A stretch of 64,000 nucleotides of DNA from Aquarana catesbeiana (taxonomy: Eukaryota; Chordata; Amphibia; Anura; Ranidae). Shown here one piece after another: positions 23,107 to 35,517 of the stretch. A program made the position numbers and the translations under genes. The DNA lies in the NCBI RefSeq assembly GCF_042186555.1, contig NC_133332.1:124963875-125027874 (forward strand), given 5' to 3'. The first letter of the stretch is position 1. Each line of letters begins with the position of its first letter. The notes beneath the pieces were generated by a model. It made no database searches and had not been told where the DNA came from. It worked only from the letters and a program-made list of their open reading frames with translations.

Positions 23107-24680
23107 AGGTCTGTAAGCAGCCCATCAGTCCACACTGTGTGAGAATATTCTGTATGTGTATTTTTAACTACTATTATTTTAAACCATCGTTTTGTTCTTT
23201 GCAAACCAAATGATTGTTATCTATCAATATTTATTTGTTTTACAGCAAAATGAGTGTAAGGACTGTCAAATAAGATACGTTTCCTAATAAAAAGCATGTG
23301 GACACTGGACACAATGCAAAAGGTAGCATCAACTAAACTACAGCTCTGTTCAAAAGAATAAAAAAAAAATGGAGCTCTCAATGTTTTATAAACAGATATT
23401 ACCCAAACATTCCCTAGTACTGTATTAGGTTAATATACTGTATGTGTATAAACACTTACTTTTTTTCAAAAAAGACTCCTGCCGGCTTTGGGTACATCAG
23501 CACAGCTTTGCTGAACTTCCTGTGGGGGATCATGCTTACTGAGACTGAGGTAATTGAAGGACAGTGCATAGGCCAGAAGCTGTCTATCAGCAGCTTCTGG
23601 CCTCTGCAGAGAAGTTGGGAGCAGGGGTGTGGCTTACAGATCTAAGGGCTGTGGCCTGTATGTTTGAGTTGACACACACAGCCTTGGCTCCAAGAGCAGA
23701 AGCATTTTGATTACTTTGTACTGTTGAACAGTATTACAAAATTCTCTGATTTGGAATAAGAAGTACACAAGCTGGTTAATGCAGCTCCCTTGCTAATCAC
23801 TGGACCCTGACAGTCACTGCCAGCCCTGCATAACATACTACAGCTACATAAACACAGCTGCCACAGCAACACTTCCCACTGGTATTTAGAATTGCAGTGA
23901 TTGCATTGCGCAGGCCACAATCACATCTCATCTTATATCTGAAACCTGGGAGCAAGATAGCCCTTTCTAGCTCATACAGTGATGCAAGGAAGGAATAAGA
24001 CAAGCAATCCTAAAATAAGTTCAAAACTGCCCCATCCTCAGTGCTATGGCCCAGATACCATTATCATCTCTGCCATTCTGCTACAGCACTAATAAGTGCC
24101 ATAAAAGAACACAAAGCATTACACTAGAAATACTATGATGCACAGCAATCATTCTTGAATCAGAAGAAATTGTCCCTCACTGAAACACATTTATAATGAA
24201 TTGCTTATCTCTGCCAAAGAAGAAAAAATTTGGACAGCACAATATAATTTCCAAAGCAGGAATGTTGTGACCTCAGACTACTAGAATGGAAATCTTTAGA
24301 AACCAATAGAAGGAAAACAACTTAATGTATGTGGATTGTAAATAACCAAATATTATACATAATGAACCAAATATAAAATACTAGACTGGATCTAAGAAGC
24401 AGCTCTAACCTGTCTAGTACAATAGACCGTAGTTATGAGTTTGACTGCTTTAACCTTGTACTTATGTCCTAGCCACACTTCCACCTGTCGTATGGCAACA
24501 CAACTGCAGATAGTGGTCAAACACGCATACCAGGATGACTGAGGCTTGAAATCTCAATGAAACTTACAGTCACCCACAAATATTCATCAGATGTAAAACC
24601 CTTCCAGAGAATGGCAGATGATCATACCAGCCCCTTCAGATATGCAGAGTATTATATACATTAGTTCAAATATAAAAAGT
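23107..24680. other. Intron near exon 3; one short hairpin
   Basis: It contains a 12-bp stem GGCCAGAAGCTG / CAGCTTCTGGCC with an 8-base loop (about 23569..23600). Otherwise unremarkable sequence up to the exon 3 donor. Confidence 0.5.
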
Positions 24681-24686
24681 ACTTAC

Positions 24687-24790
24687 TGATGTGTACAAGT
24701 ACCCATCACTGTTCATTGCCAGGTATAATTTTGTTTGAACGCCTTGAATAGCCACCACTCGTAGGCCAACTGGTATGAGGTTAAACAAAG
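24687..24790 (-). CDS. fgf13: fgf13 exon 3
   Basis: A 104-bp exon continuing the beta-trefoil core: (T)LFNLIPVGLRVVAIQGVQ then TKLYLAMNSDGYLYTS and the first base of the next codon. The QTKLYLAMNS string is what separates FGF13 from its paralogues FGF12 and FGF14 as I recall them. The acceptor is TTTTGCTCTTTCAG and the donor is a consensus GTAAGT (24686..24681). The exon joins exon 2 in phase (A + CT = Thr). The next exon, which should code EHFTPECKFKES and onward, was looked for to the left on the minus strand and not found, so intron 3 is longer than 24.6 kb. Confidence 0.95.
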
Positions 24791-25451
24791 CTGAAAGAGC
24801 AAAAGATAAAAATAAAATAACTAAGTATATTTAGATCGGTTTACTCCACTTAGGTATTTTCAAGCGTTGCAACTAGCTTCATAATGGAGCCTCTTAAAAG
24901 CATCAAGTGATCCACTATCTCATAGTGACTGTAATTTATTACTATATGTGATGCACATCTACTATTAATGTAAAATGCTGCTGCCAAATGAAATCAGCAG
25001 TAATAATCTAAAAGAGACCAGCGCTACATTAAATCATCATAATAATAAAAAAGATGTGTAATTATTTGTCTTATGTCAAATAATTTATTGACACTCATTC
25101 CCAAGAGACGTTTATTCAAAGCATAACATTACTTACTTAAACCTGAAGACAAATCATTTTGATTTTGCAGCTAAAACTAAAGCTGTTGTTTATTTGCAAA
25201 GTTGTGCTGCCTGTTTTCTTTACAGTGAAATAAATCTCATGAAATATCTCCTGTGCTTTAAGTAATGTAAATCTGTCTGTAATTTGGGTATAGCTGTTAC
25301 ATATGTTCTTTTTAAGCAGCCTGAGTCTGTGTGTATCCACTTAGATGTAACCAAGCCTTTGGTAGCAGGCACAAAGCAGTTTCGAGTGGTACAACTCAAT
25401 GGAACCTATATGCAGCTAAGGTGTTGAAGATTTAATCGCTGATTACTCTAA

Positions 25452-25877
25452 TGCCACGTACACACAATCGGACATTCCGACAACAAAATCCATGGATTTT
25501 TTCCGACAGATGTTGGCTCAAACTTGTCTTGCATACACACGGTCACACAAATCTTGTTGGAAATTCTGAACGTCAAGAACGCAGTGACGTAACAGCATGT
25601 ACGACGAGCCAAGAAAAATGAAGTTCAATAGCCAGTGCAGCTCTTCTGCTTGGTTCCGAGGATGCGTGGAATTTTGTGCGTCGAAATTGTCTACACACAA
25701 TCGGAATTTACGACAACGCATTTTGTTGTCGGGAAATTTGAGAACCAGCTCTCAAATTTTGTGTGTCGGAAATTCCGATGGAAAACGTCCGATGGAGCCT
25801 ACACACGGTCGGAATTTCAGACAACAAGCTCCCATCGAACATTTTCTGCTGGAAAATCCGACCGTTTGTACGGGGCA
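25452..25877. mobile_element. GTACACAC-type MITE, copy 2 (426 bp)
   Basis: Same orientation and internal order as copy 1. The ends TGCCACGTACACACAATCGG and the inverted CCGTTTGTACGGGGCA are more diverged. Flanks are TAA on the left and TTA on the right. The 162-residue ORF across it is a by-product of the repeat. Confidence 0.83.
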
Positions 25878-25879
25878 TT

Positions 25880-27994
25880 ACATTGCAACAAGAAATTGGA
25901 ATTTCTGCAGTGTCCCAGCTCTGTTTCACAATATTGATCTCACCTCATATGTGACAGAAACATTTTATGGATTAGACCTTCTCAATTACATGCAAAATAT
26001 AAGACCCTTGCTGCCACAAGTTTTTACGACTTCCTCCTTCTCTTGTAGGCCCCCTGCTGTTATTGTTGCTTTTTCTTTCCTCTAAACTTACCTTTTCCAA
26101 TTCTTTGGGCACATGAAGCATTGGGTCCTCTTTGCCTCTTTTTGGGCACCACATGTCACCACACAGCAAGTCAACTCACCACACTGCTCTGCAGTGACAT
26201 AAATGAAATGTCATTATGTGACACTTCAAATAAAAATAAAAATAAAAAAACAAGTAGGCTTCCTACCAGAGTAGACAGTGACACTAACATGCACAATAAA
26301 ACACTGAGTTTTACTGTGCAGACAAGTGTGAAACTAGCCTCATTGTCAGACCAACTATAACTCTCACACCATTGGTAAGTATTTTTTACAGTATATATAA
26401 TAAATATGCAGACATATGCGATACTGATTCATATAACAAGTGCACCTTAAATGTAATGGAAAACAATTTGTTTTTGCTTTTCTTTTTTTTCTTGCTTTTT
26501 AATGGTTACTTAGGATTATGGAAGCTTCCTATAACTATCCTCGATTCATTCTTTCACCAAAAAATGTCTATTCATTAGCCCTATCATTTTAAACTTTCAC
26601 ACAAACAGTGAAATAAAATAAAAAATTTCAATACCCGATCAAATACACAAAAAAGGAAAAAACACAAATATGAACACTAAATAAAATTAAATACCTTTAC
26701 TATACCCCTAACCCCTTTCCCCCCTTGGAATAATATAAAAAAAAAAAAAATCACACATTTTGCCTAATTTGACCAAGAGCTAATTAAATTTCACTAAAAT
26801 CACTCCACTCATCCGTAGTTATCAGGATGTAAAAATGGCATTGCTATTACCGGCTTTGGTTTTGATGGTGCGGGCTCAGGGCTCACATACTTTTTTTTAT
26901 TACTACTTGTAAGTCACTGACACGGAACAAGTAAATTTACACTTCCCAAGATTCCTATTTCTGTCTTGGCTAGCTCAATTGGTTGGACTAATAAGGCAGA
27001 GAAGACCTGATGACATCAACCCTCTAGGATGCAAGTGGAAAGCCTATGCAACTTCTGGACAAGAAATGGAGTTATACTTCTCTTTAGAGGAATGTCATCA
27101 TAACTATTACATATTTGAAGACAATCATAGTGCAATAATTAGAAACAATGTTGGGAATGTTTACTTTTAGACTTTAGGCTATTCTTAAGCAGATATGCTC
27201 ATCTCATTCTCTTATTTAAAGATGAACACTAAATGAAGCATTTTCTCATCTGTATGTAAAAAGAATATTCAAAATATGAAACAGCAAGTAAAAATGTCAA
27301 ACCGATAATTAAGTCAGGAAACTGTTCCAGGAATAACAGAAAACATGGTCTCACAGAAAATATACTATTTACCTTTAAAGGGAGAGCTTATTTTTATAGT
27401 GTTCAATAAACACCAAATAATTAAACTCGCCAATAAAAGAACAGTGCTGTAGTTCTATTGATTGGAATACACAACAAATAAGTTACTATTCCCTGTGCAA
27501 TATGAGTAAATGGCCCTGAGTGTATATTCTTACACACTGCATATTGAGGGAAAATTGTGCCTGAAAAGTTAACCAAAGGAAGCTGAGAACAGGCTACAAA
27601 AATGAATTAAAAGTTAGTAAAATGATGTCAGTGCAAACTTGAAAGTTATCTGCTAATGATGTTCTACGCTGCATAATTACTTGGGTTAAACTCATTTAAA
27701 AGAGGTTAACTGAGAAGCAAAAGTCATTTTTAATATTCGAAAAAACTGTAGCACTGCAAGGCACAGCCTCAGGCTGTTAAAATAGACTAGTATCAATTTA
27801 AAGTGACAGCGGTATTTGTTTGGAGATTTTATATGTAACATATCAGTTGATCATGCAAGTACTCTGAAATATATGAATGCATGCATACAGTTTCTGGTAC
27901 CAGTAAGAATCCACTACAAGTATGAAGATGCTTTAGTGTAACAATAAAAATACCAGAGACATAAAAGTTTTAAAAACTACACTTCTTTACTATA
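25880..27994. other. Intron 2 sequence, no gene seen
   Basis: AT-rich, with A- and T-runs near 26230 and 26740. No element ends recognised. Confidence 0.55.
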
Positions 27995-27996
27995 TA

Positions 27997-29096
27997 CAGT
28001 GGGGACGGAAAGTATTCAGACCCCCTTAAATTTTTCACTCTTTGTTATATTGTAGCCATTTGCTAAAATCATTTAAGTTCATTTTTTTCCTCATTAATGT
28101 ACACATAGCACCCCATATTGACAGAAAAACACAGAATTGTTGACATTTTTGCAGATTTTTAAAAAAAAGAAAAACTGAAATATCACATGGTCCTAAGTAT
28201 TTAGACCCTTTGCTGTGACACTCATATATTTAACTCAGGTGCTGTCCAATTCTTCTGATCATCTTTCAGATGGTTCTACACCTTCATTTGAGTCCAGCTG
28301 TGTTTGATTATACTGATTGGACTTGATTAGGAAAGCCTCACACCTGTCTATACAAGACCTTACAGCTCACAGTGAATGTCAGAGCAAATGAGAATCATGA
28401 GGTCAAAGGACCTGCCTGAAGAGCTCAGAGACAGAATTGTGGCAAGGCACAGATCTGGCAGGGACAGGACGACTGGTTGCAATCGAAGGAAAGATGAATG
28501 CGGCCAAGTACAGGGATATCCTGGACGAAAACCTTCTCCAGAGTGCTCAGGACCTCAGACTGGGCCGAAGGTTTACCTTCCAACAAGACAATGACCCTAA
28601 GCACACAGCTAAAATAACGAAGGAGTGGCTTCACAACAACTCTGTGACTGTTCTTAAATGGTTCAGCCAGAGCCCTGACTTAAACCCAATTGAGCATCTC
28701 TGGAGAGACCTAAAAATGGCTGTCCACCAACGTTTACCATCCAACCTGACAGAAGTGGAGAGAATCTGCAAGGAGGAATGGCAGAGGATCCCCAAATCCA
28801 GGTGTGAAAAACTTGTTGCATCTTTCCCAAAAAGACTCATTGCTGTATTAGATCAAAAGGGTGCTTCTACTAAATACTGAGCAACGGGTCTGAATACTTA
28901 GGACCATGTGATATTTCAGTTTTTCTTTTTTAATAAATCTGCAAAAATGTCAACAATTCTGTGTTTTTCTGTCAACATAGGGTGCTGTGTGTACATTAAT
29001 AAGGAAAAAAATGAACTCAAACTAGTTTAGTAAATGGCTGCAATATAACAAAGAGTGAAAAATTTAAGGGGGTCTGAATACTTTCCGTCCCCACTG
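27997..29096 (+). mobile_element. Tc1/mariner element D1, internally deleted (1,100 bp)
   Basis: The ends CAGTGGGGACGGAAAGTATT and ...ACTTTCCGTCCCCACTG are flanked by TA (27995-27996, 29097-29098). Compared with sister D2 (38677..40305), about 540 bp are missing, the join lying at CAGATCTGGC|AGGGACAGG (about 28461). The two partners share only the dinucleotide GC at the breakpoint. Otherwise the copies are very similar. Confidence 0.95.
28376..28880 (+). pseudogene. Tc1 element D1 transposase, internal deletion
   Basis: The N-terminal MSEQMRIMRSKDLPEELRDR reads to the deletion and then goes out of frame. A second frame carries the C-terminal part from GTGRLVAIEGKMNA through QQDNDPKHTAKITKEW, SPDLNPIEHLW and KGASTKY. 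The second Asp and the Glu survive; the first catalytic Asp and the second helix-turn-helix are deleted. Confidence 0.92.
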
Positions 29097-29098
29097 TA

Positions 29099-29820
29099 CG
29101 TCAAAAATAGGTAAAGGTTTATTAAATAATTCAATGTAAACAGCAATGCTAATTTTCAAGACAAAGTAAACTATAACAGGCAATAAGATGTCTAGTTACT
29201 ATAGTAAAAGCAAGAATATGCAGACTATGTGCTGTTCGGGCTACTGCACTTTGCCGTTTTGATTTTTGCCTTATCAAATAATTTAGCATGTGCTCACAAT
29301 GCCTTGCACTTATATCATAAATGTCTCTCACTTTCACTGCAGTGCCAGGAGCAGTACTGATGTGCACAATGTAGCACTTTGTACCAATCAGATTTCATCT
29401 TCACCGCTCCAGTTTAATCAAAAGAGGAAAAATGTGTTATTGGTTGCTATGGTATAATAAGCCTTTACCTCCTTTTGCACCCTGGTAAATATTGGTGAAC
29501 AAATGGCAACACTAGACAGTCTGGTATTATTATACTCAGATTCTATAATTCTAAGAAGATTCTACTGTCCTGTCTTCTCACAACTCTAACATACATATGG
29601 AATCGTTATTTAACATCTAGGTATGTGAATCCCACCATTTGATTCTTTGATAATACAATTGAATTGACATATTCAAGGAACAGCACAACATACAGCGGGG
29701 CCTTCAGTACCCCTCTAATAAACACTCTAATGAACACATATACACCTGAAACATCTTGTAAAATACAAAAATAAGTCTTTATTTTATCAATTTTAAAAAC
29801 ATTTATTCATTAAAAGCATA
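29099..29820. other. Intron 2 sequence, no gene seen
   Basis: Nothing recognisable apart from AT-rich text. Confidence 0.55.
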
Positions 29821-29912
29821 TCTTTTAAAAAAATGGTAGCAGGTCTACCGCTTGTCTCCCCTTGGGAGACAAAGGATTTATAGAATGGAGATACTCCCAG
29901 ATTGTATAGTGT

Positions 29913-29954
29913 AGGTTGATGGGTTTCGCGGACAAAGCCACTTCATTGGGACCT
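29913..29954 (-). ncRNA. Hammerhead-ribozyme-like motif 4
   Basis: The minus strand reads AGGT-..-AATGA-A-GTGG-ctttgt-CCGC-GAAAC-CC-ATC-AACCT. Stem II is 4 bp with one wobble, outer arms AGGT/ACCT pair, and ATC is a permitted triplet. The CTGA part of the core has decayed to CAATGA. It sits in AT-rich sequence (29820..30000) that may be the rest of a Penelope-like repeat. Confidence 0.4.
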
Positions 29955-31420
29955 TGAATCTCTCATGCAAATATTACTGTTCACTACAATAACAGAAAAA
30001 AGTATGCATACGTTTCAATGTAGTTATGTAACATCAGAGAAAAGTGATATGTTACGCTATTCCTTGAATATTTTAATTTAGTGTTGGACCCTCCAATCAC
30101 AATAGTAATGATCTAGCACCAAACACATAACATTTTTAATTACAATTTAATCAAGTAGTTTAATGTCTCTCACTAATATCAATGGTATGGTCAGATGTAA
30201 GTTCAGTAGAAGGGTTATTTAATGCGGTGCAATGCAAAGTCCAATAAGAAAAATGCTATTGAATAAGGTGATGCAAGTAGCAATAAGGATATGCAAAGTG
30301 CAGAAATAAAATGTTAGTGTATAGCTGTCAATTCATTTGACGGTAATCTCACTCACACAGGCTAGTGCACTTTACATTATCTTATTGCTCTTTGCACCCC
30401 CTTATTAAATAAGCCTGGTCATGCATATGTGTTTTTTACAACTGCACTTTTCTAAAAGGTTTCATTTGAAAAGCCAGGACAAGAAAGTTATCAACTTTGA
30501 AAATATTTTGCCATGTTTGTGTGGGCTCCTAGAAGGATACCAGAATTTATAAATGAAATTGGTTGCATCCCGCACATGAGCTCCCTCATCCCCTGATCAA
30601 TTCTTGACATGTAAGTACCTGACACTGCATATTCTACTATACCACTGCCTGGCAGCAGTTGGAGACAGAAATCCAATGCATAGGATTCAACATGATGATG
30701 AATAGGATACCCATCGCATTTCTGCCTGCAAGAACAGGGCTCCAAATGCTGGTAGGCTTCAGGCAGACCCTGGTGGCAGGAACCAGAAGTAGAACCTGGT
30801 ATTTAGATGGACAACATTTCTTGGGAGAAGGGGGCTTGGGAGGGGGGGCAAAATGAGGGGCAACTAATTCAGGTATTATGTAAAGCATTTATGTCTTTAG
30901 AATATGAAAATGCTGGCTCTATAAAAGGACATATATCTAGAAGAAGGGTTTCTTTTACAATTAGATACACGTATATTTTCAGCATGGCAGCCCTACATTT
31001 TTTCAATCAAAAATAAATTTACCAAAAGTACTCTTTTAGTGACCATTATGGCTACATTTTTTGCTCATTATTATAAATTAAATATAGACACAGAACATTC
31101 CACTGGTACACCGTTTCCTATAGAAATATTAAGTTAAACATTTCCTTGTGAGACTAGCAGACAGAGCCAGCATTAAAGATAAATACTATTTTCATATCTG
31201 GTGGTTGTCCTACCACACCTCCTATAAAGGGTCAGTATCAGGCAACAAGTGAAACTGTTACGTAGGGTACACATGCTTATCCAGTAAAAACTACAACTGT
31301 GCTAAAATTAGAAAGTTTGTCAATCTGCCTTAATCAATAATCCACTTAACCAAGACTATAGAAAGCAGTTTACAGGGCCACAGAGAGTCTATTTCCTGGA
31401 TCATGGGCTATGTAATTTGC
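29955..31420. other. Intron 2 sequence, no gene seen
   Basis: No element ends. A G-rich patch lies at about 30825..30850. Confidence 0.5.
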
Positions 31421-31447
31421 TCTCTCTCTCTCTCTCTCTCTCTCTCT
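31421..31447. repeat. (TC)n microsatellite
   Basis: An uninterrupted TC dinucleotide run of about 27 bases in intron 2, on the exon 2 side. The rest of the intron up to the exon 2 donor shows no gene or recognised element. Confidence 0.95.
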
Positions 31448-32512
31448 GCTTATTGTATCACCAATCACATTCACAATCATAAACATCTTTGTATTGACAT
31501 TTTTCAGGCTTTCTACACGTGAAACACTGCAAAGAGCCAGTGGTGGGTGTGTTTGGGAATTCCTATACTACATCACAAGTAGAGGATTTCTGATATTCTA
31601 TATATAGAGTGTGTGGTGGACTACTGCAGCTTGACAATGTCTGGATCAAATAATATTGAGCCGGTAGGCTAGGTTCCCTTTATGCATCTCAAGGTTTAAT
31701 ACCTTTAGTTTTGTAAGAGAGGTAGAGCATCAATACCTTTAATGGATGAAATTTCAAATGATTTTCATATGACTAGATTTGGGGCCATCTGCTTTTCTTA
31801 TCAGTTATTAGTATTTAAAAATAATTCTTATCACCCACATGTTGGATAATGGAACTTTCCAGAGGACTAAGATAAGTATTGTGTGTGTAACTGTGAAACT
31901 ATGCTTTTCCTGGGTTTAGTTTGTCACTGTGCAGAAATGTTAACCCATAACGCTCAAATTTTATGGGTGTATATAATAAAAGTGTAAAGAGCAATGGGGA
32001 ATAACAAATTACAAGGAGCAATAGCAGACAATATACATTCAGAATAGATTAAGATCAGTGAAAACAAAATCCGATTGATTGCTATCAGATTTTAATCTAA
32101 TTAATGTGCACCCAACAGGATGCTCAGTGGTGTACAAGGACTATATTGTGTAGGAAGGGGTTAAATGGTGATCGGGTTGAACTAAAGTCAAGGCTGCTCT
32201 ATTATTGGCAGGATGTGTGGGTGAATATATGTTCTTTGATGAAATGTGATACAATCTAGAGGACATCTCTGGATCTCCATGGAGATAACATTTGATTCAT
32301 CAAGCTGACAACAACCCCCCCACTTAGCTAGTATTTGAAGTATTAGCAATAAATGTCCAACACATACTTGTTGCTTTTGAAATTGCAGTCTAGATGCTGG
32401 TGTTGACTCTACCGAACACCCCTGCGTCATTTCTGAGAGCTGTCTCACTGCCCACCAGGGCAAAAGAACAATGGTGTTGGCGAGACTGAAAAAAGGGTCA
32501 AGGACTACTTAC

Positions 32513-32623
32513 TGTAACTGCTTTCCTCTTCCTTTGTTCCATCAATTGTGCCATCTGCCTGAAGCTGCAAGTGGTAGCCTTGCCTGCTGTACAGTTTAGT
32601 GACTATACCTTTGAGCTGAGGTT
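32513..32623 (-). CDS. fgf13: fgf13 exon 2
   Basis: A 111-bp exon coding for the first part of the FGF beta-trefoil core. After completing the split Glu codon it reads PQLKGIVTKLYSRQGYHLQL, then QADGTIDGTKEEESSY, and ends with one base of a Thr codon. The acceptor is a pyrimidine stretch ending ...CTTACAG. The donor is GTAAGT at 32512..32507. Length and phase equal those of the conserved FHF exon 2. The acidic KEEESSY segment varies among FHFs and looks slightly different from the mammalian form I remember. Only 1,722 bp of intron separates it from exon 1, which fits the 1S first exon being the one nearest exon 2. Confidence 0.95.
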
Positions 32624-34345
32624 CTGTAAGGAAGTAGAAAATACACACATATTAGAAATGTCTCCTAAACATGATAAAACAGCTTGTTGTCCTTTTACAT
32701 TTTCAATGAACACACTTCTGAATCAGGTCTGTTAAACCTACCCGCCATTCACTGTGGGCATAATATCTGACATTTAGTAGCTAAACATTCAATATGTTCA
32801 TGTTTCTGAAAGACCGAATTACAAATTTTGTCCTTTATGCTTGGTATGGTATTTAAATCTATTGTACCAAAGAAAAAAATGTCATAATTTGGACATGGTA
32901 ATAAAGCAACTGTGGTATAGTTTGTATAGTTTGTCTACACTTCCCTCAAGCAATACACAAGACCTTAATGTCTTCCTTTATGTAGTGAATACTAAAAAAG
33001 CATGTACAAACCTAAAAGACCAAGACAAAGAAAATATGATAAATTTGGTAGTGATCATGCACTGTCTTAAAATACTAGATTTGTCAGTAAAGTAGTGTTG
33101 TGCTTTCATTCAACATGTATATAAAAAACCACTAGTCTATTTTCTGTTATTAGTATATAAGTATGTAGCAATTTTCTAATAGTATTATATGTTTTTATAT
33201 TCTTTTTAATTTGCAAATACCTAATGGTATCTTAACAGTTTAGTTTTACTCAAAAACCTACTTGACATGGCAGCGCAAAGGGTAGTGGCTATGTGCGCAG
33301 TACAGTTATCCTGCACAACCATTGGATTTTGGTTTACTATAGTCATATTAATATTAGATTAAATTTGGTTGGTGGCTATAGAGTACTGTGCTTTGTACAT
33401 TTCTCTTTGCCTTATTAAATAAGCCTAAACATGTCAACTTATTTGTTTGGGCAGAAAACAGAACATGTATAACATGACTGATAAATAAAATAAGCTTTCA
33501 CAATAGCAAGAGGGAAATCCCATCTCCGCGTAACAAGCAGCTGCTAAGAGGAAAATTGTGCATCTGAAATAATATGTTTACTGTAAAAGGGATTGCCTGG
33601 TGAACACTCTCGCAGAAATTATAACAGGTATTAGCAGTCTCAGCCAGACATTCCCTACGTTGAATTACCAGTGTGATAACACAAGTACTCTAACAATATT
33701 ACAATTACCCCTAGGATTCTTATAAAAATGTTTGTAAATTTACCCATGCCTTGTTACCTTTTCTATGTAAAAAAAAAAAAAAAAACTGTATAAAATAAAA
33801 TGGTACATGGCACATATTTGTGCTTAGTCTAGCTGCAATGGATTAGCTAAAACAGCAAATTATACCTTAAGGTTCCATTGTTAATTCATACAAATATCTT
33901 ATTGCCTCCCACTTAGTATAACACAGGAATAGTACCAATGCCATAAAGAACAGTTTATGTTATCCCTCCTTGATTAATAAAGGTGATTAAAGGGTTTATG
34001 TCAAATGCAGATGATTTGTGTTATTATTCCGATAATTCAATTAAGCTGATTACTATTGCGATTATAATTATGACAAAAAAGGTGCCAACTGGAATCAACT
34101 ATTCCTTTCTAGAATATCCCACTAACCCTCCAATCAGCAACAAGACACTGTTTCCTCTGCATTAACTTATTACGACATTGTGCAAGCATTTTCTAATGGT
34201 AGGTCTCTGTTAAATCAAACAGGTTAATGACTTAAACACATTACAATAGAGCGCTATCACTGACAGATATATCCTATGCAATATTTGATGAGGCATGACT
34301 GATGGATGTGGAAAGACCATGCTAAACTGTAAAAAGCTCTCAAAC
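32624..34345 (-). other. fgf13: fgf13 intron 1
   Basis: A 1,722-bp intron between exons 1 and 2 with a GTTTG donor and CTTACAG acceptor. It is AT-rich, with an A-run near 33770..33785. I see no element with recognisable termini, so it is the cleanest single-copy-looking stretch of the window. No coding signal was found in it. Confidence 0.85.
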
Positions 34346-34532
34346 CTGGTCGTCGTCGTCTCCTCTTTTTAGAACCGAACAGTTTGACCCGAGAGAAGAC
34401 ATTGAGTTTATTTTTTTCACAGTTTCCTTTGCCTTTGCTGGGGCTGCTAACACATTTACAAGCATTGGATTTTTCCCTTTCCCGAGCTTGTCTCTTCTGT
34501 CTAATCAAGGAGCTGGCAATCGCGGCAGCCAT
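34346..34532 (-). CDS. fgf13: fgf13 exon 1, long A-type (1S) isoform
   Basis: This is the first coding exon of fibroblast growth factor homologous factor 2, an intracellular, non-secreted FGF that binds the C-terminal tails of voltage-gated sodium channels. It encodes 62 residues from MAAAIASSLIRQKRQARERE through a basic run KKRRRRRP, plus the first base of the next codon. There is no signal peptide, as is usual for FHFs. The N-terminal AAIASSLIRQKRQ stretch is what A-type FHFs use as a channel-blocking (long-term inactivation) particle, and the KKRRRRR run is the known nuclear-localisation region. The start ATG has G at -3 and G at +4. The exon ends CCAG followed by donor GTTTG at 34345. The donor phase (one base left over) matches exon 2. 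The family is certain. Assignment to FGF13 rather than FGF12 or FGF14 rests on the 1S sequence and on exon 3. Confidence 0.95.
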
Positions 34533-35517
34533 GGCTAATGTTTACCAACAAAAAAAAATTGTCTTTTCGAATGAAAGATACCGTGATACACAACCGGATA
34601 GGGCGACAATCCTTTTTTTATTTCTCAGAGACAAAAAAGTTGACCCTTACATTACTATGATCACTACTGATGAGCCATCTAAATACTGTCACATAATTTG
34701 GATCTTCTGCTGAGTATATACTTTAACTGTCTTCTTTCCTTTACAAATAACTTTGTAAAACCCTGAGACCTCTTTTCACCATCACCCTCGGTTTCAGGTT
34801 TTGCTGTGTTTCTCCCTTCTTTATCCAATGGAGATAATTGTGCAGAGTTTTAAAACATAAATATTGACCAACATTGCAGTATGGGCTTGACCTCGATGAA
34901 ACAATGGTCTGTTCTTTCCAGTTCCATTCTGGCATCATGGACACAGCTCACGTCTGGCTTCCCTTGCTGAAGCATCATAGTTTCCATAGACACACTAGTT
35001 ACATTGGAAATGAAAAAAAAAATTGCCTTTCCCTATTCCAAGATAGCTGGTGTGTTCAATGCAGCAGCCGCAGCAGTCTCAGTCTTCATGCACTGAAGCC
35101 ACTTGTAACTGTGTATGTGTGTGAGCGAGAGAGAGGGAGAGAGCGAGAGATGCAGATGGTCTGTTCCCCTCCTTTTTTTTCAATGAAATACAGAATAGCT
35201 CTGACCAGTCTCCTATTGTGTGTCATCTGCTAACATCTGGTTACTTTTAGCGTACAACAAAAGCATTTGCAGCTGAGTTGCTCCATTTGTTAGCTAGAGT
35301 CATGTATGAATTTACATTGCAGGCTTTCCTATCTATGCTGAGGTTTGACATGACAGGTCAGGATGAGCTGTGTGTTGATGAAGGGAACTTGCTCTCAAGA
35401 GCCACCTCCCGAAGAGAGAAAGGTAGCCTGAATTAATTGATGAAGCGCTCTTTCATTGCTGGGGCAAATTAAAGAAACAAACAAATTAACCCGGTTTGGG
35501 GAGGAAGATAATCTATT
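34533..35517 (-). promoter_or_regulatory. fgf13 1S 5' UTR / proximal upstream region
   Basis: This lies between the start codon and the CCAAT cluster. I see no termini of mobile elements here, which contrasts with the flanks and suggests constraint. It includes a GA-rich tract at about 35120..35150. The transcription start was not identified. If the CCAAT boxes are the promoter, the start would fall roughly 50-100 bp to their left and the 5' UTR would be about 0.9 kb, unless it is spliced. Confidence 0.45.

Larger units (their letters stand above)
1..24686 (-). other. fgf13: fgf13 intron 3 (partial)
   Basis: Everything left of exon 3 is taken to be intron, because the fourth coding exon of fgf13 was not seen in any frame. 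It contains three Tc1/mariner insertions, a Penelope-like insertion and at least seven MITEs. That it is intronic is inference from gene order; a missed or diverged exon 4 would shorten it. Confidence 0.7.
24791..32512 (-). other. fgf13: fgf13 intron 2
   Basis: A 7,722-bp intron. It holds a GTACACAC-type MITE (25452..25877), an internally deleted Tc1 element (27997..29096), a hammerhead-like motif (29913..29954) and a (TC)n tract (31421..31447). Otherwise it is AT-rich sequence with scattered weak repeats and no ORF that resembles a known protein. Confidence 0.85.

Noticed and set aside
23569..23600. Short hairpin as a microRNA
   Set aside because: A 12-bp stem is too short for a microRNA precursor and nothing else supports it.
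1..24686. Search for fgf13 exons 4 and 5
   Set aside because: No reading frame with the expected EHFTPECKFKES or later core motifs was found, so no exon is claimed.
25597..26085. 162-codon ORF
   Set aside because: It mostly lies in a GTACACAC-type MITE; the matching ORFs in the other two copies show it is repeat read-through.
34384..34713. 109-codon plus-strand ORF
   Set aside because: Antisense of fgf13 exon 1 and its upstream region.
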